A stretch of DNA of 64,000 nt, taken from positions 1-64,000 of the forward strand of contig VMSV01000238.1 in the NCBI GenBank assembly GCA_013791935.1, written 5' to 3'. The DNA is from Desulfobacteraceae bacterium. GTDB lineage: Bacteria > Desulfobacterota > Desulfobacteria > Desulfobacterales > UBA5616. Each line of letters opens with the position of its first letter. Position 1 is the first letter of the stretch. The notes beneath the pieces were generated by a model. It searched no databases, was not told the DNA's origin, and worked only from the letters and a program-made list of their open reading frames with translations. A program made the position numbers and the translations under genes. Positions 10,556 to 21,011 of the stretch are shown here, piece after piece.

Positions 10556-11434
10556 ATGAACAATCCGAGTGTTGCAGACATTCTCATTGAATCTCTGCCG
10601 TATATTCGAAAATTCTACGGCATGACCATCGTGATCAAATACGGCGGACACGCCATGGTGGATGAAGATCTTAAAAGGGATTTTGCCCGGGACATCACCC
10701 TGATGAAATTCGTGGGACTCAACCCGGTGGTGGTTCACGGGGGAGGGCCCCAAATCAACGCCACCTTGGACCGCATGGGTATTCGTCCCCAGTTCGTCCG
10801 GGGCATGCGCCTCACGGACGAGGAAACCATGGATGTGGTGGAAATGGTCCTGGGGGGCAAGGTCAACAAGGACATTGTGGCGCGAATCAACCGCCAGGGG
10901 GGAAAGGCCGTGGGCCTCTCGGGAAAAGACGCCGGGCTGATTCTGGCCAAAAAAATGCAAATCGTTTACCAGGAAACCAAAAATACACCCCCGGAGATCA
11001 TTGATCCGGGCCTGGTGGGGGAAGTGGTGAGCATCAATGCAGACATCATTCATACCCTCACGGAAAAAGGGTTCATCCCGGTGATCGCCCCGGTGGGCAT
11101 GGGGGAAAACGGGGAGACCTTCAACATCAATGCGGATCTTGTGGCCGGGAAAATGGCCATCGCCCTTTCGGCCCGCCGGCTGATTTTCATGACCGACGTG
11201 GACGGGGTGCTGGATGATCAAAAGAATCTGGTGAGTTCCATTCAAACGGATCATATTCAGCAGATGATTGAAGACAAGGTGATCACCGGCGGCATGATCC
11301 CGAAAATCGAATATGCCCTGGATGCCTTGAACCACCGGGTGGAAAAAGTCCAGTTGATCAACGGCACCAAACGACATGCTCTGCTGTTGGAGCTTTTCAC
11401 CGACAGCGGAATCGGAACGGAAGTGACAAAATGA
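10556..11434 (+). CDS. argB: Acetylglutamate kinase
   Basis: [37 protein letters not shown]. Confidence 0.97.
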   Translation: MNNPSVADILIESLPYIRKFYGMTIVIKYGGHAMVDEDLKRDFARDITLMKFVGLNPVVVHGGGPQINATLDRMGIRPQFVRGMRLTDEETMDVVEMVLGGKVNKDIVARINRQGGKAVGLSGKDAGLILAKKMQIVYQETKNTPPEIIDPGLVGEVVSINADIIHTLTEKGFIPVIAPVGMGENGETFNINADLVAGKMAIALSARRLIFMTDVDGVLDDQKNLVSSIQTDHIQQMIEDKVITGGMIPKIEYALDALNHRVEKVQLINGTKRHALLLELFTDSGIGTEVTK

Positions 11435-12618
11435 AAACATCCATCATTGAAAAAGCCGACCGGGTGATTGCGAAAACCTACAGCCGGTTTCCCGTGGTCA
11501 TGGAAAAAGGCCTGGGGTGCAAACTTTGGGACATTAACGGAAAAGAATACACGGATTTCGTGGCAGGCATCGCCGTCTGCAATCTCGGGCATTGCCATCC
11601 CGCAGTGACCGAGGCCATTTGCGACCAGGCGGCCAGGCTTCTCCATGTGTCCAACCTGTACTACACCCTTCCCCAGGTGGAGCTGGCGGAACTGCTGGTG
11701 GAGAACAGTTTTGCCGACCGGGTGTTCTTTGGAAACAGCGGCGCGGAAGCCAATGAAGCCGCTATTAAACTGGCCAGGAAGGTTTTCCAGGACAAGGGAG
11801 AAAGCCGCCGCTATCGCATCATCTCCATGGAGAAGTCCTTCCATGGGAGGACCATGGCCACGCTTTCCGCCACCGGCCAGGAGAAAATCCGGAAAGGATT
11901 CGACCCGGTGCTTCAGGGGTTTGATTTTGTGCCCTTCAACGATATTCAGGCTTTGGAAAATGCCCTCAATGACAGCATCTGCGCGGTGATGATGGAACCC
12001 ATTCAGGGGGAGGGGGGCATTCGGTGCCCTGATCCGGAGTACCTGGCCGCAGTGAGAAAACTCTGCGATGACAAGGGGATTCTTCTCATTTTTGACGAGA
12101 TCCAGACGGGCATGGGAAGAACCGGCAAACTCTTCGCCTATGAGCATTATAACATGACCCCGGATATCATGACCCTGGCCAAGGCCCTGGCCAATGGACT
12201 ACCCATGGGTGCCATGCTGGCCAAAGAATCCGTGGCAGAGGCCTTCGGACCCGGAGCCCATGCCTCCACCTTCGGCGGAACCCCCATTGTGGCCTCGGCG
12301 GCCGTGGCCGTGATGAAAGCCATACAATCGGATAAGATTCTGGAAAATTGCCGGGCCATGAGCGCTTACTTGACGGAAAAACTTCTGGCCCTGAAAGAAA
12401 AGCACCCGGTGGTGGTGGATGTTCGGGGAAAGGGTTTACTCCTGGGCATGAAACTCAACCGGGAAGGCGGAGACATGGTCAAGGCCTGCATGGAGAGAGG
12501 ATTTCTGATCAACTGTGTGCAGGGGGACATCCTTCGGTTCATTCCGCCCCTCACTGTGACGGAAAAGGACATTGACGGTCTTGTGGCCTGCCTGGACCAG
12601 GTGCTGGCCTTGGGATGA
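11431..12618 (+). CDS. argD: Acetylornithine aminotransferase
   Basis: [47 protein letters not shown]. Confidence 0.96.
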   Translation: MKTSIIEKADRVIAKTYSRFPVVMEKGLGCKLWDINGKEYTDFVAGIAVCNLGHCHPAVTEAICDQAARLLHVSNLYYTLPQVELAELLVENSFADRVFFGNSGAEANEAAIKLARKVFQDKGESRRYRIISMEKSFHGRTMATLSATGQEKIRKGFDPVLQGFDFVPFNDIQALENALNDSICAVMMEPIQGEGGIRCPDPEYLAAVRKLCDDKGILLIFDEIQTGMGRTGKLFAYEHYNMTPDIMTLAKALANGLPMGAMLAKESVAEAFGPGAHASTFGGTPIVASAAVAVMKAIQSDKILENCRAMSAYLTEKLLALKEKHPVVVDVRGKGLLLGMKLNREGGDMVKACMERGFLINCVQGDILRFIPPLTVTEKDIDGLVACLDQVLALG

Positions 12619-12661
12619 ACGGGAAAAGGGGAGTTCTTGCCCCTTGAAAAGGTGAAACAAC

Positions 12662-13579
12662 GTGAAAAAAGACCTATTGACCCTGCTGGATCTATCCAAG
12701 CAGGATTTTGATTTGATATTACACCGGGCCCTGGACCTGAAAAAAGCCCTGAAGACCAACGGGGAAAGCGCGCCGTCGTTAAAAGGCAAGATTCTCGGCC
12801 TTATTTTTGACAAGCCCTCCACGAGAACCCGCGTGTCCTTTGAAGCTGCCATGATTCAACTGGGTGGAACTTCGGTTTTCATCAGCGCAAAAGACACCCA
12901 GATTGCAAGGGATGAACCGGTCCGGGATACGGCAAGGGTTCTCACCCGGTATCTGGACGGTTTGGTGATTCGAACCTTCTCCCAGGAGTTTCTCAACGAA
13001 TTCGCAAGGTATGCGGATATCCCCATTATCAATGCCTTAACGGATCTCTATCACCCCACCCAGGTTCTCTGCGATATCATGACGGTCATGGAGTATAAGG
13101 GTAGATATGATAAGCTGAAAATCGCCTGGGTGGGAGACGGTAACAATGTGGCCAATTCCTGGATCAATGCCTCGGCGGTTTTGGGGTTGAACCTTTCTTT
13201 TGCTTGTCCCGACGGCTATGAGCCGGACCCGGAAATCATCAAAAACGCCAAGAAGAACAAGAAGAGCCGCATCATGGTCACAAACAATCCTTTGGAGGCT
13301 GTTGTGGATGTCGATGTCATCTATACCGATGTTTGGGCCAGCATGGGGCGAGAGGACGAGCATGCCCATCGCAAGCTGATTTTCAAGGCCTTTCAAGTGA
13401 ATCAGGACCTGGTGAAAAAAGCGGCGCCCGATGCCATCGTGATGCACTGCCTGCCGGCCCATCGAGGGGAAGAGATTTCCGAAGAGGTACTGGAAGGCCC
13501 CCAATCGGTGGTATGGGATCAATCCGAGAATAAGCTGCATATGAACCGGGCGATTCTGGATGTCCTCATGGCTTCCTGA
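12662..13579 (+). CDS. argF: Ornithine carbamoyltransferase (GTG start)
   Basis: FDKPSTRTRVSFEAA, HPTQVLCDI, MHCLPAHRGEE. Confidence 0.97.
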   Translation: MKKDLLTLLDLSKQDFDLILHRALDLKKALKTNGESAPSLKGKILGLIFDKPSTRTRVSFEAAMIQLGGTSVFISAKDTQIARDEPVRDTARVLTRYLDGLVIRTFSQEFLNEFARYADIPIINALTDLYHPTQVLCDIMTVMEYKGRYDKLKIAWVGDGNNVANSWINASAVLGLNLSFACPDGYEPDPEIIKNAKKNKKSRIMVTNNPLEAVVDVDVIYTDVWASMGREDEHAHRKLIFKAFQVNQDLVKKAAPDAIVMHCLPAHRGEEISEEVLEGPQSVVWDQSENKLHMNRAILDVLMAS

Positions 13580-13591
13580 CCGGGGGGAGTA

Positions 13592-13619
13592 AAATTTGAA
13601 ATTTGAAATTTGAGAATTG
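13592..13619. repeat. Heptamer tandem repeat (AAATTTG)x3 plus degenerate fourth copy
   Basis: AAATTTG AAATTTG AAATTTG AGAATTG between argF and argG. Confidence 0.8.
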
Positions 13620-13672
13620 AAATAAAAAAGAAAGATTCAAACCCAAAGACTGCACAATATAGGTGAATCAAG

Positions 13673-14875
13673 ATGAAAAAAAATATTAAAAAAGTGGTTC
13701 TGGCCTATTCCGGCGGACTGGATACTTCCGTGATTCTGAAATGGCTGATTGAAACCTACGGGTGTGAAGTCATCACCTTTTCAGCGGACCTCGGCCAGGA
13801 GGAAGAACTGGACCATCTGGATGAAAAAGCCAAAAAGACCGGGGCGTCCAAGGTCTATATCGATGACCTGAGGGAAGAATTCGTCAGAGACTTTGTATTT
13901 CCAGCATTCCGGGCCAATGCCATTTATGAGGGCAAATACCTGCTGGGAACCTCTTTGGCCCGGCCCTTGATTGCCAAGCGGCAGATGGAAATCGCAAAGA
14001 TGGAAGGGGCCGATTCGGTAAGCCACGGGGCCACGGGAAAAGGCAATGATCAGGTGCGGTTTGAACTCACCTACCTGTCCATCGACCCCCATATCAAAAT
14101 CGTTGCGCCCTGGCGGGAATGGGATTTGACTTCCCGGACGGCCTTGATGGCTTTTGCTGAAAAGCACGGGATTCCGGTCCCCACCACCCAGGCAAAGCCA
14201 TACAGCACGGATAGAAATATATTGCATATCAGCTATGAAGGCGGGGTTTTGGAAGATCCCTGGGCCAGCCCCACGGAAGACATGTTCACCCTGTCCGTCT
14301 CCCCACAAAAAGCGCCGGACCAGGCAGAAGACATGGAAATCGTTTTTGAACAAGGGAATCCGGTCGCGGTGAACGGGGAAAAATTATCCCCTGCGGCTCT
14401 GCTCAAACGGCTCAATGTGATAGGCGGAAAACACGGCATCGGCAGAGTGGACATTGTGGAAAACCGGTTTGTGGGCATGAAATCCAGGGGCGTTTATGAG
14501 ACCCCCGGAGGGACCATCCTGCGGACGGCGCACATGGCCATGGAGTCCATCACCATGGACCGGGAAGTCATGCATTTAAGGGATTCCCTGATTCCCCAGT
14601 ACGCCAGGATCATTTATAACGGGTTCTGGTTTTCGCCGGAAATGCGGTTGCTTCAGAACATGGTGGACGAGTCCCAGAAAACCGTTTCCGGGGTTGTGCG
14701 TCTTCAACTTTACAAAGGAAACTGCCAGGTCATGGGCAGAAAATCAGACCACTCCATTTACAGTGCCGATTTTGCAACCTTTGAAGATGAAAGTGTCTAC
14801 CATCAGGCCGATGCCGAAGGGTTTATCCGGTTGAATGCCCTTCGATTACGGATATTGAAACTGCTTTCGAAGTAA
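13673..14875 (+). CDS. argG: Argininosuccinate synthase
   Basis: [34 protein letters not shown]. Confidence 0.98.
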   Translation: MKKNIKKVVLAYSGGLDTSVILKWLIETYGCEVITFSADLGQEEELDHLDEKAKKTGASKVYIDDLREEFVRDFVFPAFRANAIYEGKYLLGTSLARPLIAKRQMEIAKMEGADSVSHGATGKGNDQVRFELTYLSIDPHIKIVAPWREWDLTSRTALMAFAEKHGIPVPTTQAKPYSTDRNILHISYEGGVLEDPWASPTEDMFTLSVSPQKAPDQAEDMEIVFEQGNPVAVNGEKLSPAALLKRLNVIGGKHGIGRVDIVENRFVGMKSRGVYETPGGTILRTAHMAMESITMDREVMHLRDSLIPQYARIIYNGFWFSPEMRLLQNMVDESQKTVSGVVRLQLYKGNCQVMGRKSDHSIYSADFATFEDESVYHQADAEGFIRLNALRLRILKLLSK

Positions 14876-14881
14876 GCTGGT

Positions 14882-16300
14882 ATGGCTGAAAGGAAAAACA
14901 CCATGTCCGAAAAAGCCTGGGGCGGAAGATTTGTTGAAGCCACAGCCCGGAGTGTTGAAACATTTACCGCTTCCATTGATTTTGACCGGCGGCTCTATGC
15001 CCAGGACATTGCCGGCAGTATTGCCCATGCCCGGATGCTTGCAAAAATCGGAGTGATTGGCCCGGAGGAAGCAAAAACCCTTGAAGCCGGGCTTTTAAAG
15101 GTCAAGGCGGATATCCAGCAGGGAAAAATGAAATTCTCCCATGCCGCGGAAGACATCCACATGCATGTGGAAGCGGCCCTGGAAAAAAAGGTGGGAAAGG
15201 TTGCCCTGAAACTGCACACGGCCCGAAGCCGGAACGACCAGATCGCACTGGATGTGCGCCTCTATCTCAAGGAAGAGACCGTCACCATCATTTCCATGCT
15301 GCGGCATTTCAGAAAGGTTCTGGTGGATTTTGCCAAGGCCAACATGGATGTCATTCTGCCGGGGTATACCCATTTGCAGCGGGCCCAGCCGATTTTGCTG
15401 GCCCATCACATTCTGGCCTATTATGAGATGTTTACCCGGGACTCCGAGCGGCTTTCCGAAGCCCTGAACCGCATGGATGTCATGCCTCTGGGTGCCGCTG
15501 CTCTTGCAGGAACCACCTATCCCATTGACCGGGAGTTTGTGGCCAAGGAGCTGGGATTTAAAAAAGTTTCAGCCAACAGCATGGACTCGGTTTCCGATCG
15601 GGATTTTATCATTGAATTTTTATCTGCCGCCACCCTTTGCATGCTGCATTTTACAAGGATCTCCGAGGAGCTGGTTCTCTGGTCGTCCTCGGAATTTGGG
15701 TTTATTCACATGCCCGATGCCTTTTCCACGGGCAGCAGTATTATGCCCCAGAAGAAAAACCCGGATGTTCCGGAGCTGGTGCGAGGAAAATTCGGAAGGG
15801 TTTTCGGCAATCTGGTGGCCCTGGTGAGCCTGATGAAATCCCTGCCCCTGGCCTATAACAAGGACACCCAGGAGGACAAGGAACCCATGTTTGACACGGT
15901 GGACACCTTAAAAGCCTGCATTGATATCTATTGCCAGATGATGCCGGAAATCAAACCCAACCGGAAGGTGATGTTTGCTGCGGCCACTACCGGGTATTTG
16001 AATGCCACGGATCTGGCCGATTATCTGGCCACCAAGGGCATGCCCTTTAGGGAAGCCCACCACTGTGCGGGAAAAGCCGTGGCCTATGCCATCGACCGGG
16101 AAAAAGAGCTTGAGGCATTGGGTCTTGATGAACTCAAGCAATTTTCCAATCTGATTGAAGAAGATATTTATCAGGCATTGGAACCCTTGGCCGGGGTTAA
16201 TCGAAGAATTTCCCCAGGGGGAACGGCCACGAAAAATGTTCTCAAGGCTGTAAAAACAGCGGAAAAAAGACTTGAAAAAGAGGACAGGACCAGGGGATGA
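14882..16300 (+). CDS. argH: Argininosuccinate lyase (start probably at internal ATG 14903)
   Basis: WGGRF, HTARSRNDQIALDVRLYL, GSSIMPQKKNPDVPELVRGK. Confidence 0.98.
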   Translation: MAERKNTMSEKAWGGRFVEATARSVETFTASIDFDRRLYAQDIAGSIAHARMLAKIGVIGPEEAKTLEAGLLKVKADIQQGKMKFSHAAEDIHMHVEAALEKKVGKVALKLHTARSRNDQIALDVRLYLKEETVTIISMLRHFRKVLVDFAKANMDVILPGYTHLQRAQPILLAHHILAYYEMFTRDSERLSEALNRMDVMPLGAAALAGTTYPIDREFVAKELGFKKVSANSMDSVSDRDFIIEFLSAATLCMLHFTRISEELVLWSSSEFGFIHMPDAFSTGSSIMPQKKNPDVPELVRGKFGRVFGNLVALVSLMKSLPLAYNKDTQEDKEPMFDTVDTLKACIDIYCQMMPEIKPNRKVMFAAATTGYLNATDLADYLATKGMPFREAHHCAGKAVAYAIDREKELEALGLDELKQFSNLIEEDIYQALEPLAGVNRRISPGGTATKNVLKAVKTAEKRLEKEDRTRG

Positions 16301-16446
16301 AAATGTTTTCCGGTGAATATTTTAAAATTCTGGCGGTTCTGATTCTTGGGACTTTATTGGCTCTGGGCTCCGGGGGGTGCGGGAAAAAGGGACCCCCTGC
16401 TCCTAAATATCCTTTCGGGAATTATGGCACAGCGGATACAAGATGA
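16297..16446 (+). CDS. LptM/YifL-like mini-lipoprotein (49 aa; not in ORF track)
   Basis: MKMFSGEYFKILAVLILGTLLALGSGGCGKKGPPAPKYPFGNYGTADTR: signal peptide plus Cys followed by GKKGPPAPKYP; overlaps argH stop and folK start. Confidence 0.8.
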   Translation: MKMFSGEYFKILAVLILGTLLALGSGGCGKKGPPAPKYPFGNYGTADTR

Positions 16447-16940
16447 AACAGCACACCGTCTATCTTTCCGTGGGGTCCAATCTGGGGGACAAAACCGCCA
16501 ACTGCCAAAACGGCATTGAGGCGGTGGCCGATGAAGAAAACACTCTGCTGGTGGACCAATCCCCTTATTACAAAACCGAACCGGTGGGTTTTGAAGACCA
16601 GGACTGGTTTATCAACGGCGTGTTCTGCATTCAAACCCTTCTGGCGCCTGAGGATCTACTGGCAAGGCTTAAATCCATTCAGGAAAAAGCCGGGCGAAAA
16701 AAGAGCGTGATCCGCAACGGCCCCAGAATCCTGGACTTGGATATCCTGCTTTTTGATGACCTTGTGGTGGATACAGGGGATCTTGTGATTCCCCATCCGA
16801 GAATGCATGAAAGAAGATTTGTATTGCAGCCCTTTTGTGATATAAGCCCGGACAGGGTCCACCCGGTGCTGAAAAAAGACATGCAAACCCTGTTGGCAGA
16901 GCTTTCGGGTCACGGCCAGGAGGTGGAGAAAGTGGTATGA
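16443..16940 (+). CDS. folK: HPPK, 2-amino-4-hydroxy-6-hydroxymethyldihydropteridine diphosphokinase
   Basis: VYLSVGSNLGDKTANCQNGI, GPRILDLDILLFDD, IPHPRMHERRFVLQP. Confidence 0.96.
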   Translation: MKQHTVYLSVGSNLGDKTANCQNGIEAVADEENTLLVDQSPYYKTEPVGFEDQDWFINGVFCIQTLLAPEDLLARLKSIQEKAGRKKSVIRNGPRILDLDILLFDDLVVDTGDLVIPHPRMHERRFVLQPFCDISPDRVHPVLKKDMQTLLAELSGHGQEVEKVV

Positions 16941-17200
16941 TTTTAAGGATATTGGTCTATTCCTTTATTTTTTACATGGTCTATCGTATCCTCAAGTCCC
17001 TGGTGGGTAAAAATTCTCAAAAAGGGAACGCTGGTTATGATTATGGGCGGCCTGAACCTGAAAACGTTCTGATCAAGGACCCGGTTTGCGGGGTTTACTT
17101 TCCCAAAAAGGATGGAATTTCCCTGAGGGAAAAGGGCAAAGAGATCTATTTCTGTTCCCAGGAATGCAAAGATAAACATGTGGGGCAACGCAAAGATTAA
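16937..17200 (+). CDS. Membrane-anchored YHS/TRASH-like small metal-binding protein
   Basis: N-terminal TM plus [34 protein letters not shown]. Confidence 0.7.
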   Translation: MILRILVYSFIFYMVYRILKSLVGKNSQKGNAGYDYGRPEPENVLIKDPVCGVYFPKKDGISLREKGKEIYFCSQECKDKHVGQRKD

Positions 17201-17238
17201 TATTTAAAACGAAAAAATATCGAAAGGGAAGGATCGAA

Positions 17239-17883
17239 ATGAAATTTTTTATTGATACGGCGAATATCGCAGAAATTAAAGAAGCCAACGACATGGGCAT
17301 GGTGGATGGCGTGACCACCAACCCCTCCTTGATTGCCAAGGAAGGTCGTGATTTGGAGACGGTTTTAAAAGAAATCTGTGAAATCGTGGACGGGCCGGTG
17401 AGTGGCGAAGTCATCGCCCTGGATACCGAGGGCATGGTCAAGGAGGGCCGTCAGTTGGCAAGCATCCACAAAAACATGGTGATTAAGATCCCCATGACCG
17501 TGGACGGTTTAAAGGCCGTTCGAATCCTTTCAAGGGAAGGGATTCGAACCAATGTTACCCTGATCTTCTCCCCGTTGCAAGCGCTCATGGCGGCCAAGGC
17601 GGGCGCATCCTATGTGAGCCCCTTTGTGGGCAGGCTCGATGATATTTCCCAGGATGGCATGGTTTTGGTGGAGCAGATCATCGAGATGTATGACAATTAC
17701 GGGTATGAAACGGAAATCATCGTGGCCAGTATTCGAAACCCGCTGCATGTGTTGGATTCCGCCCTTATGGGTGCGGACATTGCCACCATTCCGTTCAACG
17801 TGCTTTCAAAACTGGCGGCCCATCCTTTAACAGACAAGGGGATCAAGGCCTTTTTGGATGACTGGAACAAAATGAAAAAATGA
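17239..17883 (+). CDS. fsa: Fructose-6-phosphate aldolase / transaldolase-like
   Basis: [36 protein letters not shown]; catalytic Lys region MVIKIPMT. Confidence 0.95.
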   Translation: MKFFIDTANIAEIKEANDMGMVDGVTTNPSLIAKEGRDLETVLKEICEIVDGPVSGEVIALDTEGMVKEGRQLASIHKNMVIKIPMTVDGLKAVRILSREGIRTNVTLIFSPLQALMAAKAGASYVSPFVGRLDDISQDGMVLVEQIIEMYDNYGYETEIIVASIRNPLHVLDSALMGADIATIPFNVLSKLAAHPLTDKGIKAFLDDWNKMKK

Positions 17884-18428
17884 AAAAGATGGCCATCTCT
17901 CCCAATCATTTGACTTTATTGAGGATCGCCTCAACCCCGGCCATTGTGCTGCTGTTGCTGATTCCCAACCGGCTCACGGCGTTTCTGGCGGCCATGATTT
18001 TCAGCGCAGCCGCCATTACGGACTATCTGGACGGCTATTACGCAAGGCAGATGAACATGGTGTCCAGTTTGGGAAAGATTATGGACCCCCTGGCGGACAA
18101 GCTTCTGGTTTCCTCCTCTTTCATCATGTTGACGTCCCTGGGATGGATTCCGGCCTGGATCGTCTGCATTATCATCGGCAGGGAGCTTGCCATCACAGGG
18201 TTCAGGAATATTCTCGCGGAAAAAGGCAAGGATGTTTCGGCCTCCGAGCTGGGAAAATACAAGACAGGGTTTCAGATCGCCGCCATCATTCCCCTGATGA
18301 TCCACTATTCCTATTTAACCATTGATTTCCATGCCATCGGGTTTTTCTTCCTGTGGGGCGCTCTGGTGTTGACCGTATGGTCTGCCGTGGATTACTTTGT
18401 GAGGTTCAGGAGCCTGATCGATTTCTAA
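17880..18428 (+). CDS. pgsA: CDP-diacylglycerol-glycerol-3-phosphate 3-phosphatidyltransferase
   Basis: CDP-alcohol phosphotransferase motif [10 protein letters not shown]...[13 protein letters not shown]. Confidence 0.95.
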   Translation: MKKMAISPNHLTLLRIASTPAIVLLLLIPNRLTAFLAAMIFSAAAITDYLDGYYARQMNMVSSLGKIMDPLADKLLVSSSFIMLTSLGWIPAWIVCIIIGRELAITGFRNILAEKGKDVSASELGKYKTGFQIAAIIPLMIHYSYLTIDFHAIGFFFLWGALVLTVWSAVDYFVRFRSLIDF

Positions 18429-18436
18429 ATTTTTTG

Positions 18437-18465
18437 TTGACAAAAAGATCATAAAAAATTAGATA
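18437..18465 (+). promoter_or_regulatory. Sigma70-like promoter for tRNA-Gly
   Basis: TTGACA (18437-18442), 17-nt spacer, TAGATA (18460-18465), about 45 nt before the tRNA. Confidence 0.75.
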
Positions 18466-18509
18466 AACGTCTCCCGTGCGGGAAAAGCGAGCCCACGGGA
18501 ACCCATAGA

Positions 18510-18584
18510 GCGGGAATAACTCAGTGGTAGAGTGCGACCTTGCCAAGGTCGAAGTCGCGGGTTCAAATCCCGTTTCCCGCTCCA
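18510..18584 (+). tRNA. tRNA-Gly(GCC), CCA encoded
   Basis: Acceptor GCGGGAA/TTCCCGC, anticodon arm CGACC-TTGCCAA-GGTCG, T-arm GCGGGTTCAAATCCCGT, TCCA tail. Confidence 0.97.
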
Positions 18585-18598
18585 ACTTATCAATATAA

Positions 18599-18633
18599 AA
18601 TCGGGGATTTACGTTCATCCCCGATTCGTTTTT
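18599..18633. terminator. Intrinsic terminator downstream of tRNA-Gly, overlapping integrase 3' end
   Basis: AATCGGGGAT-TTACGTTC-ATCCCCGATT then CGTTTTT; opposite strand also has a TTTT run. Confidence 0.7.
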
Positions 18634-19886
18634 GGTGGCACCACCGTGGCACCACCCTTGAGTGGCACCACCTTCCCTTTTTTCTCAGCGGTAGCCTTCA
18701 CAATATCAAAGGAAAAATCATCCACCTGGCAATATCGGTCAAAGGCTTTGTTCGTTTCATGGCCGGATGATTCCTTAGCTTTTTCGCGGCCAAATTCCAC
18801 CGCTCTCCATGTTGTGGTACTGTGCCGGGTCCCGCCATAAAGATCCACACCTTCAATCCCGAGATTCGTGCAAGCCTGCTTCCAGTATTTCCAAAAAAAG
18901 TGGACCCCGAAAGCCTGGTCAGCTTTTACACCCCTGGTCTTTGTGGTGTGCCGGAAAAAAGGCATATCGGGATGGCCGGGGAATTCGGCTTTCATGTTTG
19001 AGATTTCGTCAATGTGGTAATCGAGCAAGCGGATACGGATTACCTTGTTTTTGTCTTTCTTCTTGGTAGGGCGCCAAAAGGTGATAATCCCGTTTTTGTG
19101 GTCAACATCTTTTTCTTTGATTTTTAGAAGATCACCCGGGCGGATGTTGGTATGCAGACTCAGGATATCAATACCAAGCCATATTTTAGGATTGTCCACA
19201 TAAGATATCGCGCGGACCTCTTCAATAATTTTAGCCTGGGTATCCATATCAACCATATTTCGATAGGCAAGCTGGTATGGGATATCCGGAATTTTCGGAG
19301 CCTGGGACAGCGTGATTATTTCAAGATCATCCACCAGGAAGTTGAAAAAGAAATCATGAAGGGCACTGGCGTGATTGTGGCGGGTCTTTTCGGAGATTCC
19401 TTTTATCATATAAAGGAACTCTTTAATATCGGCCTTCTTGATCGATTTGACGTTTCTATCCTTAAAGAATTCTAGTGCCCGGACCATGTAATTTCGGATG
19501 TTACCGATGGATTTCATGCCGGTGCGTTCTTTTTCTTCAAGGAATTGTTCAGCGAGGCCCGCGAATCCGAGTGGATTATCGGCTTGATAATCCCTCATGT
19601 CAAAAGATCCTTTGTCAGTTTCAAATCTGAGGCCCATCAGAAACCGGCTTGCGGCCTGATAATGTTGAAACTGCCTTCTGACATTGCGCCCGAATTTAAC
19701 TATGAAACGACGGGACGCTGCAATGGTTCGATGTTCCGGACAAAAAAGACCCTGCCTGCGTTCGTCATGCTCAAATGCAGAGCCACAAACAGGGCATTTA
19801 TCTTTTGAATAAATTGACCCAAGCATACAATCCCCCCATGTTTGGTTTATGGGGGCCATATTATATTTATGGGGGGATGGTGTCAA
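18615..19886 (-). CDS. int: Tyrosine-type phage integrase with N-terminal Cys-rich segment
   Basis: HTNIRPGDLL (Arg), GGTRHSTTT (HxxR), SSGHETNKAFDRYCQ (Tyr); N-terminal CPVCGSAFEHDERRQGLFCPEH. Confidence 0.9.
   Translation of the reverse strand: MTPSPHKYNMAPINQTWGDCMLGSIYSKDKCPVCGSAFEHDERRQGLFCPEHRTIAASRRFIVKFGRNVRRQFQHYQAASRFLMGLRFETDKGSFDMRDYQADNPLGFAGLAEQFLEEKERTGMKSIGNIRNYMVRALEFFKDRNVKSIKKADIKEFLYMIKGISEKTRHNHASALHDFFFNFLVDDLEIITLSQAPKIPDIPYQLAYRNMVDMDTQAKIIEEVRAISYVDNPKIWLGIDILSLHTNIRPGDLLKIKEKDVDHKNGIITFWRPTKKKDKNKVIRIRLLDYHIDEISNMKAEFPGHPDMPFFRHTTKTRGVKADQAFGVHFFWKYWKQACTNLGIEGVDLYGGTRHSTTTWRAVEFGREKAKESSGHETNKAFDRYCQVDDFSFDIVKATAEKKGKVVPLKGGATVVPPKTNRG
18635..18672. repeat. Three direct repeats GTGGCACCACC, candidate integrase arm sites
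   Basis: Exact 11-mers at 18635-18645, 18646-18656, 18662-18672, 50-90 bp from tRNA end. Confidence 0.7.
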
Positions 19887-20083
19887 ATCGGTTTAATCTC
19901 ATTAAGAGTTGTCAAAGCCAATTCCATGCATTGTTTTGCGTCAAGCCCATGGCTGGCAATAGATTCAAGGGCGTCTTTCATTTTTCTAAATTTATGCTCA
20001 AGAACCCTTGTTGAAAACGCTTCGCACTGATCAAAAACAACCGGGGGCATTTCATCCCAGGTTTTAACTATTTTGGGTCCCAT
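19883..20083 (-). CDS. Hypothetical phage protein
   Basis: ORF in compact minus-strand block. Confidence 0.5.
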   Translation of the reverse strand: MGPKIVKTWDEMPPVVFDQCEAFSTRVLEHKFRKMKDALESIASHGLDAKQCMELALTTLNEIKPI

Positions 20084-20092
20084 TTTTTTAGC

Positions 20093-20512
20093 TCAAGCCG
20101 CCAAATCAAAAGTTCTGAAAGATATCCCAGCCCCTTTAAAATCAATTAAATATTGCCTCCGTAAGGCATCAAAAACGGTCTGAAGTTGCCTTCTCAATTC
20201 TGAGAAATCCCGAAATAAAATATCGCGGTAAGCGTTATCAACTTCAAAAAGTGAAAGCTGCTTGGGCTTCTTTTTCTCATTCGGGTCATACAGTAACATC
20301 CCCTTGTCCTTCACCTTATCAGCTACGAAAGTGATTGATGTCTCAACTTTCATACAGTTTTTTTCTTCCGAAAACTTGGCACTGAGATTTACGGTTAGAA
20401 TTCCTTCTTCAATATTCAGATAGGCGTGATTTAGCGCCGTTTCATAATCCAACAAGTGGCCGGTTAATTTTTCTCCTGTTAACTTCAGCACAGTTTTATT
20501 GATCGTTGTCAT
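20093..20512 (-). CDS. Hypothetical phage protein
   Basis: 139-aa ORF, RBS-like AAGGAGG immediately upstream. Confidence 0.65.
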   Translation of the reverse strand: MTTINKTVLKLTGEKLTGHLLDYETALNHAYLNIEEGILTVNLSAKFSEEKNCMKVETSITFVADKVKDKGMLLYDPNEKKKPKQLSLFEVDNAYRDILFRDFSELRRQLQTVFDALRRQYLIDFKGAGISFRTFDLAA

Positions 20513-20548
20513 TTTCCCTCCTTTGATTAAGATTTAGGCTGTTTATAC

Positions 20549-20588
20549 GGCTTGCACAGAGCCGCGACCGTTGAGACCTGTGCAAGCC
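20549..20588. other. Long inverted repeat / hairpin between two minus-strand genes
   Basis: GGCTTGCACAG (20549-20559) / CTGTGCAAGCC (20578-20588), 18-nt loop. Confidence 0.8.
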
Positions 20589-20592
20589 AGGG

Positions 20593-20937
20593 TTAAAGGT
20601 ATTCAAATTCAATTCGTGTAACCGGCTGAAGAACACCTAATTTTGTATTCATTTCATCGATAAAAAACTTTATAAATTCACTCCTGTTTATGTCTGGAAA
20701 TCCCTCTTTCACAACATCTTCATCTGTAATCTGATTAAGCCGTTCGCTACGAACATCAGTTACGCGAATCAAGCCAAGTCGTTCTATTTTCTCACCATGC
20801 CTTAATCCCATACATTTTTTGCAACCCATGAGGACATCGCCGGGTTTAAGAAATTTCCACCCAAGACGGCGGGTGACAGTTTTTGACTTGTTAATAAACT
20901 GCTCAGTGGTGAGCGCAAAACTTATATTTCTTGGCAT
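20593..20937 (-). CDS. ASCH-like domain phage protein
   Basis: SKTVTRRLGWKFLKPGDVLMGC...RLGLIRVTDVRSERLNQIT pattern of ASCH-type phage proteins. Confidence 0.6.
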   Translation of the reverse strand: MPRNISFALTTEQFINKSKTVTRRLGWKFLKPGDVLMGCKKCMGLRHGEKIERLGLIRVTDVRSERLNQITDEDVVKEGFPDINRSEFIKFFIDEMNTKLGVLQPVTRIEFEYL

Positions 20938-21011
20938 TCTGATACCTATAAATTATTAAACACTTGCCCGTGTGGTTGCTCTGTATAGGTGGAAAATCTT
21001 TCGAGCCTCAT

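Noticed and set aside
10196-11440. 414-aa minus-strand ORF opposite hslU 3' end and argB
   Set aside because: Spans the confidently called hslU/argB and the intergenic repeat; His/Phe-rich shadow ORF.
11257-12147. 296-aa minus-strand ORF opposite argB/argD
   Set aside because: Shadow ORF of confident genes; composition atypical for a protein.
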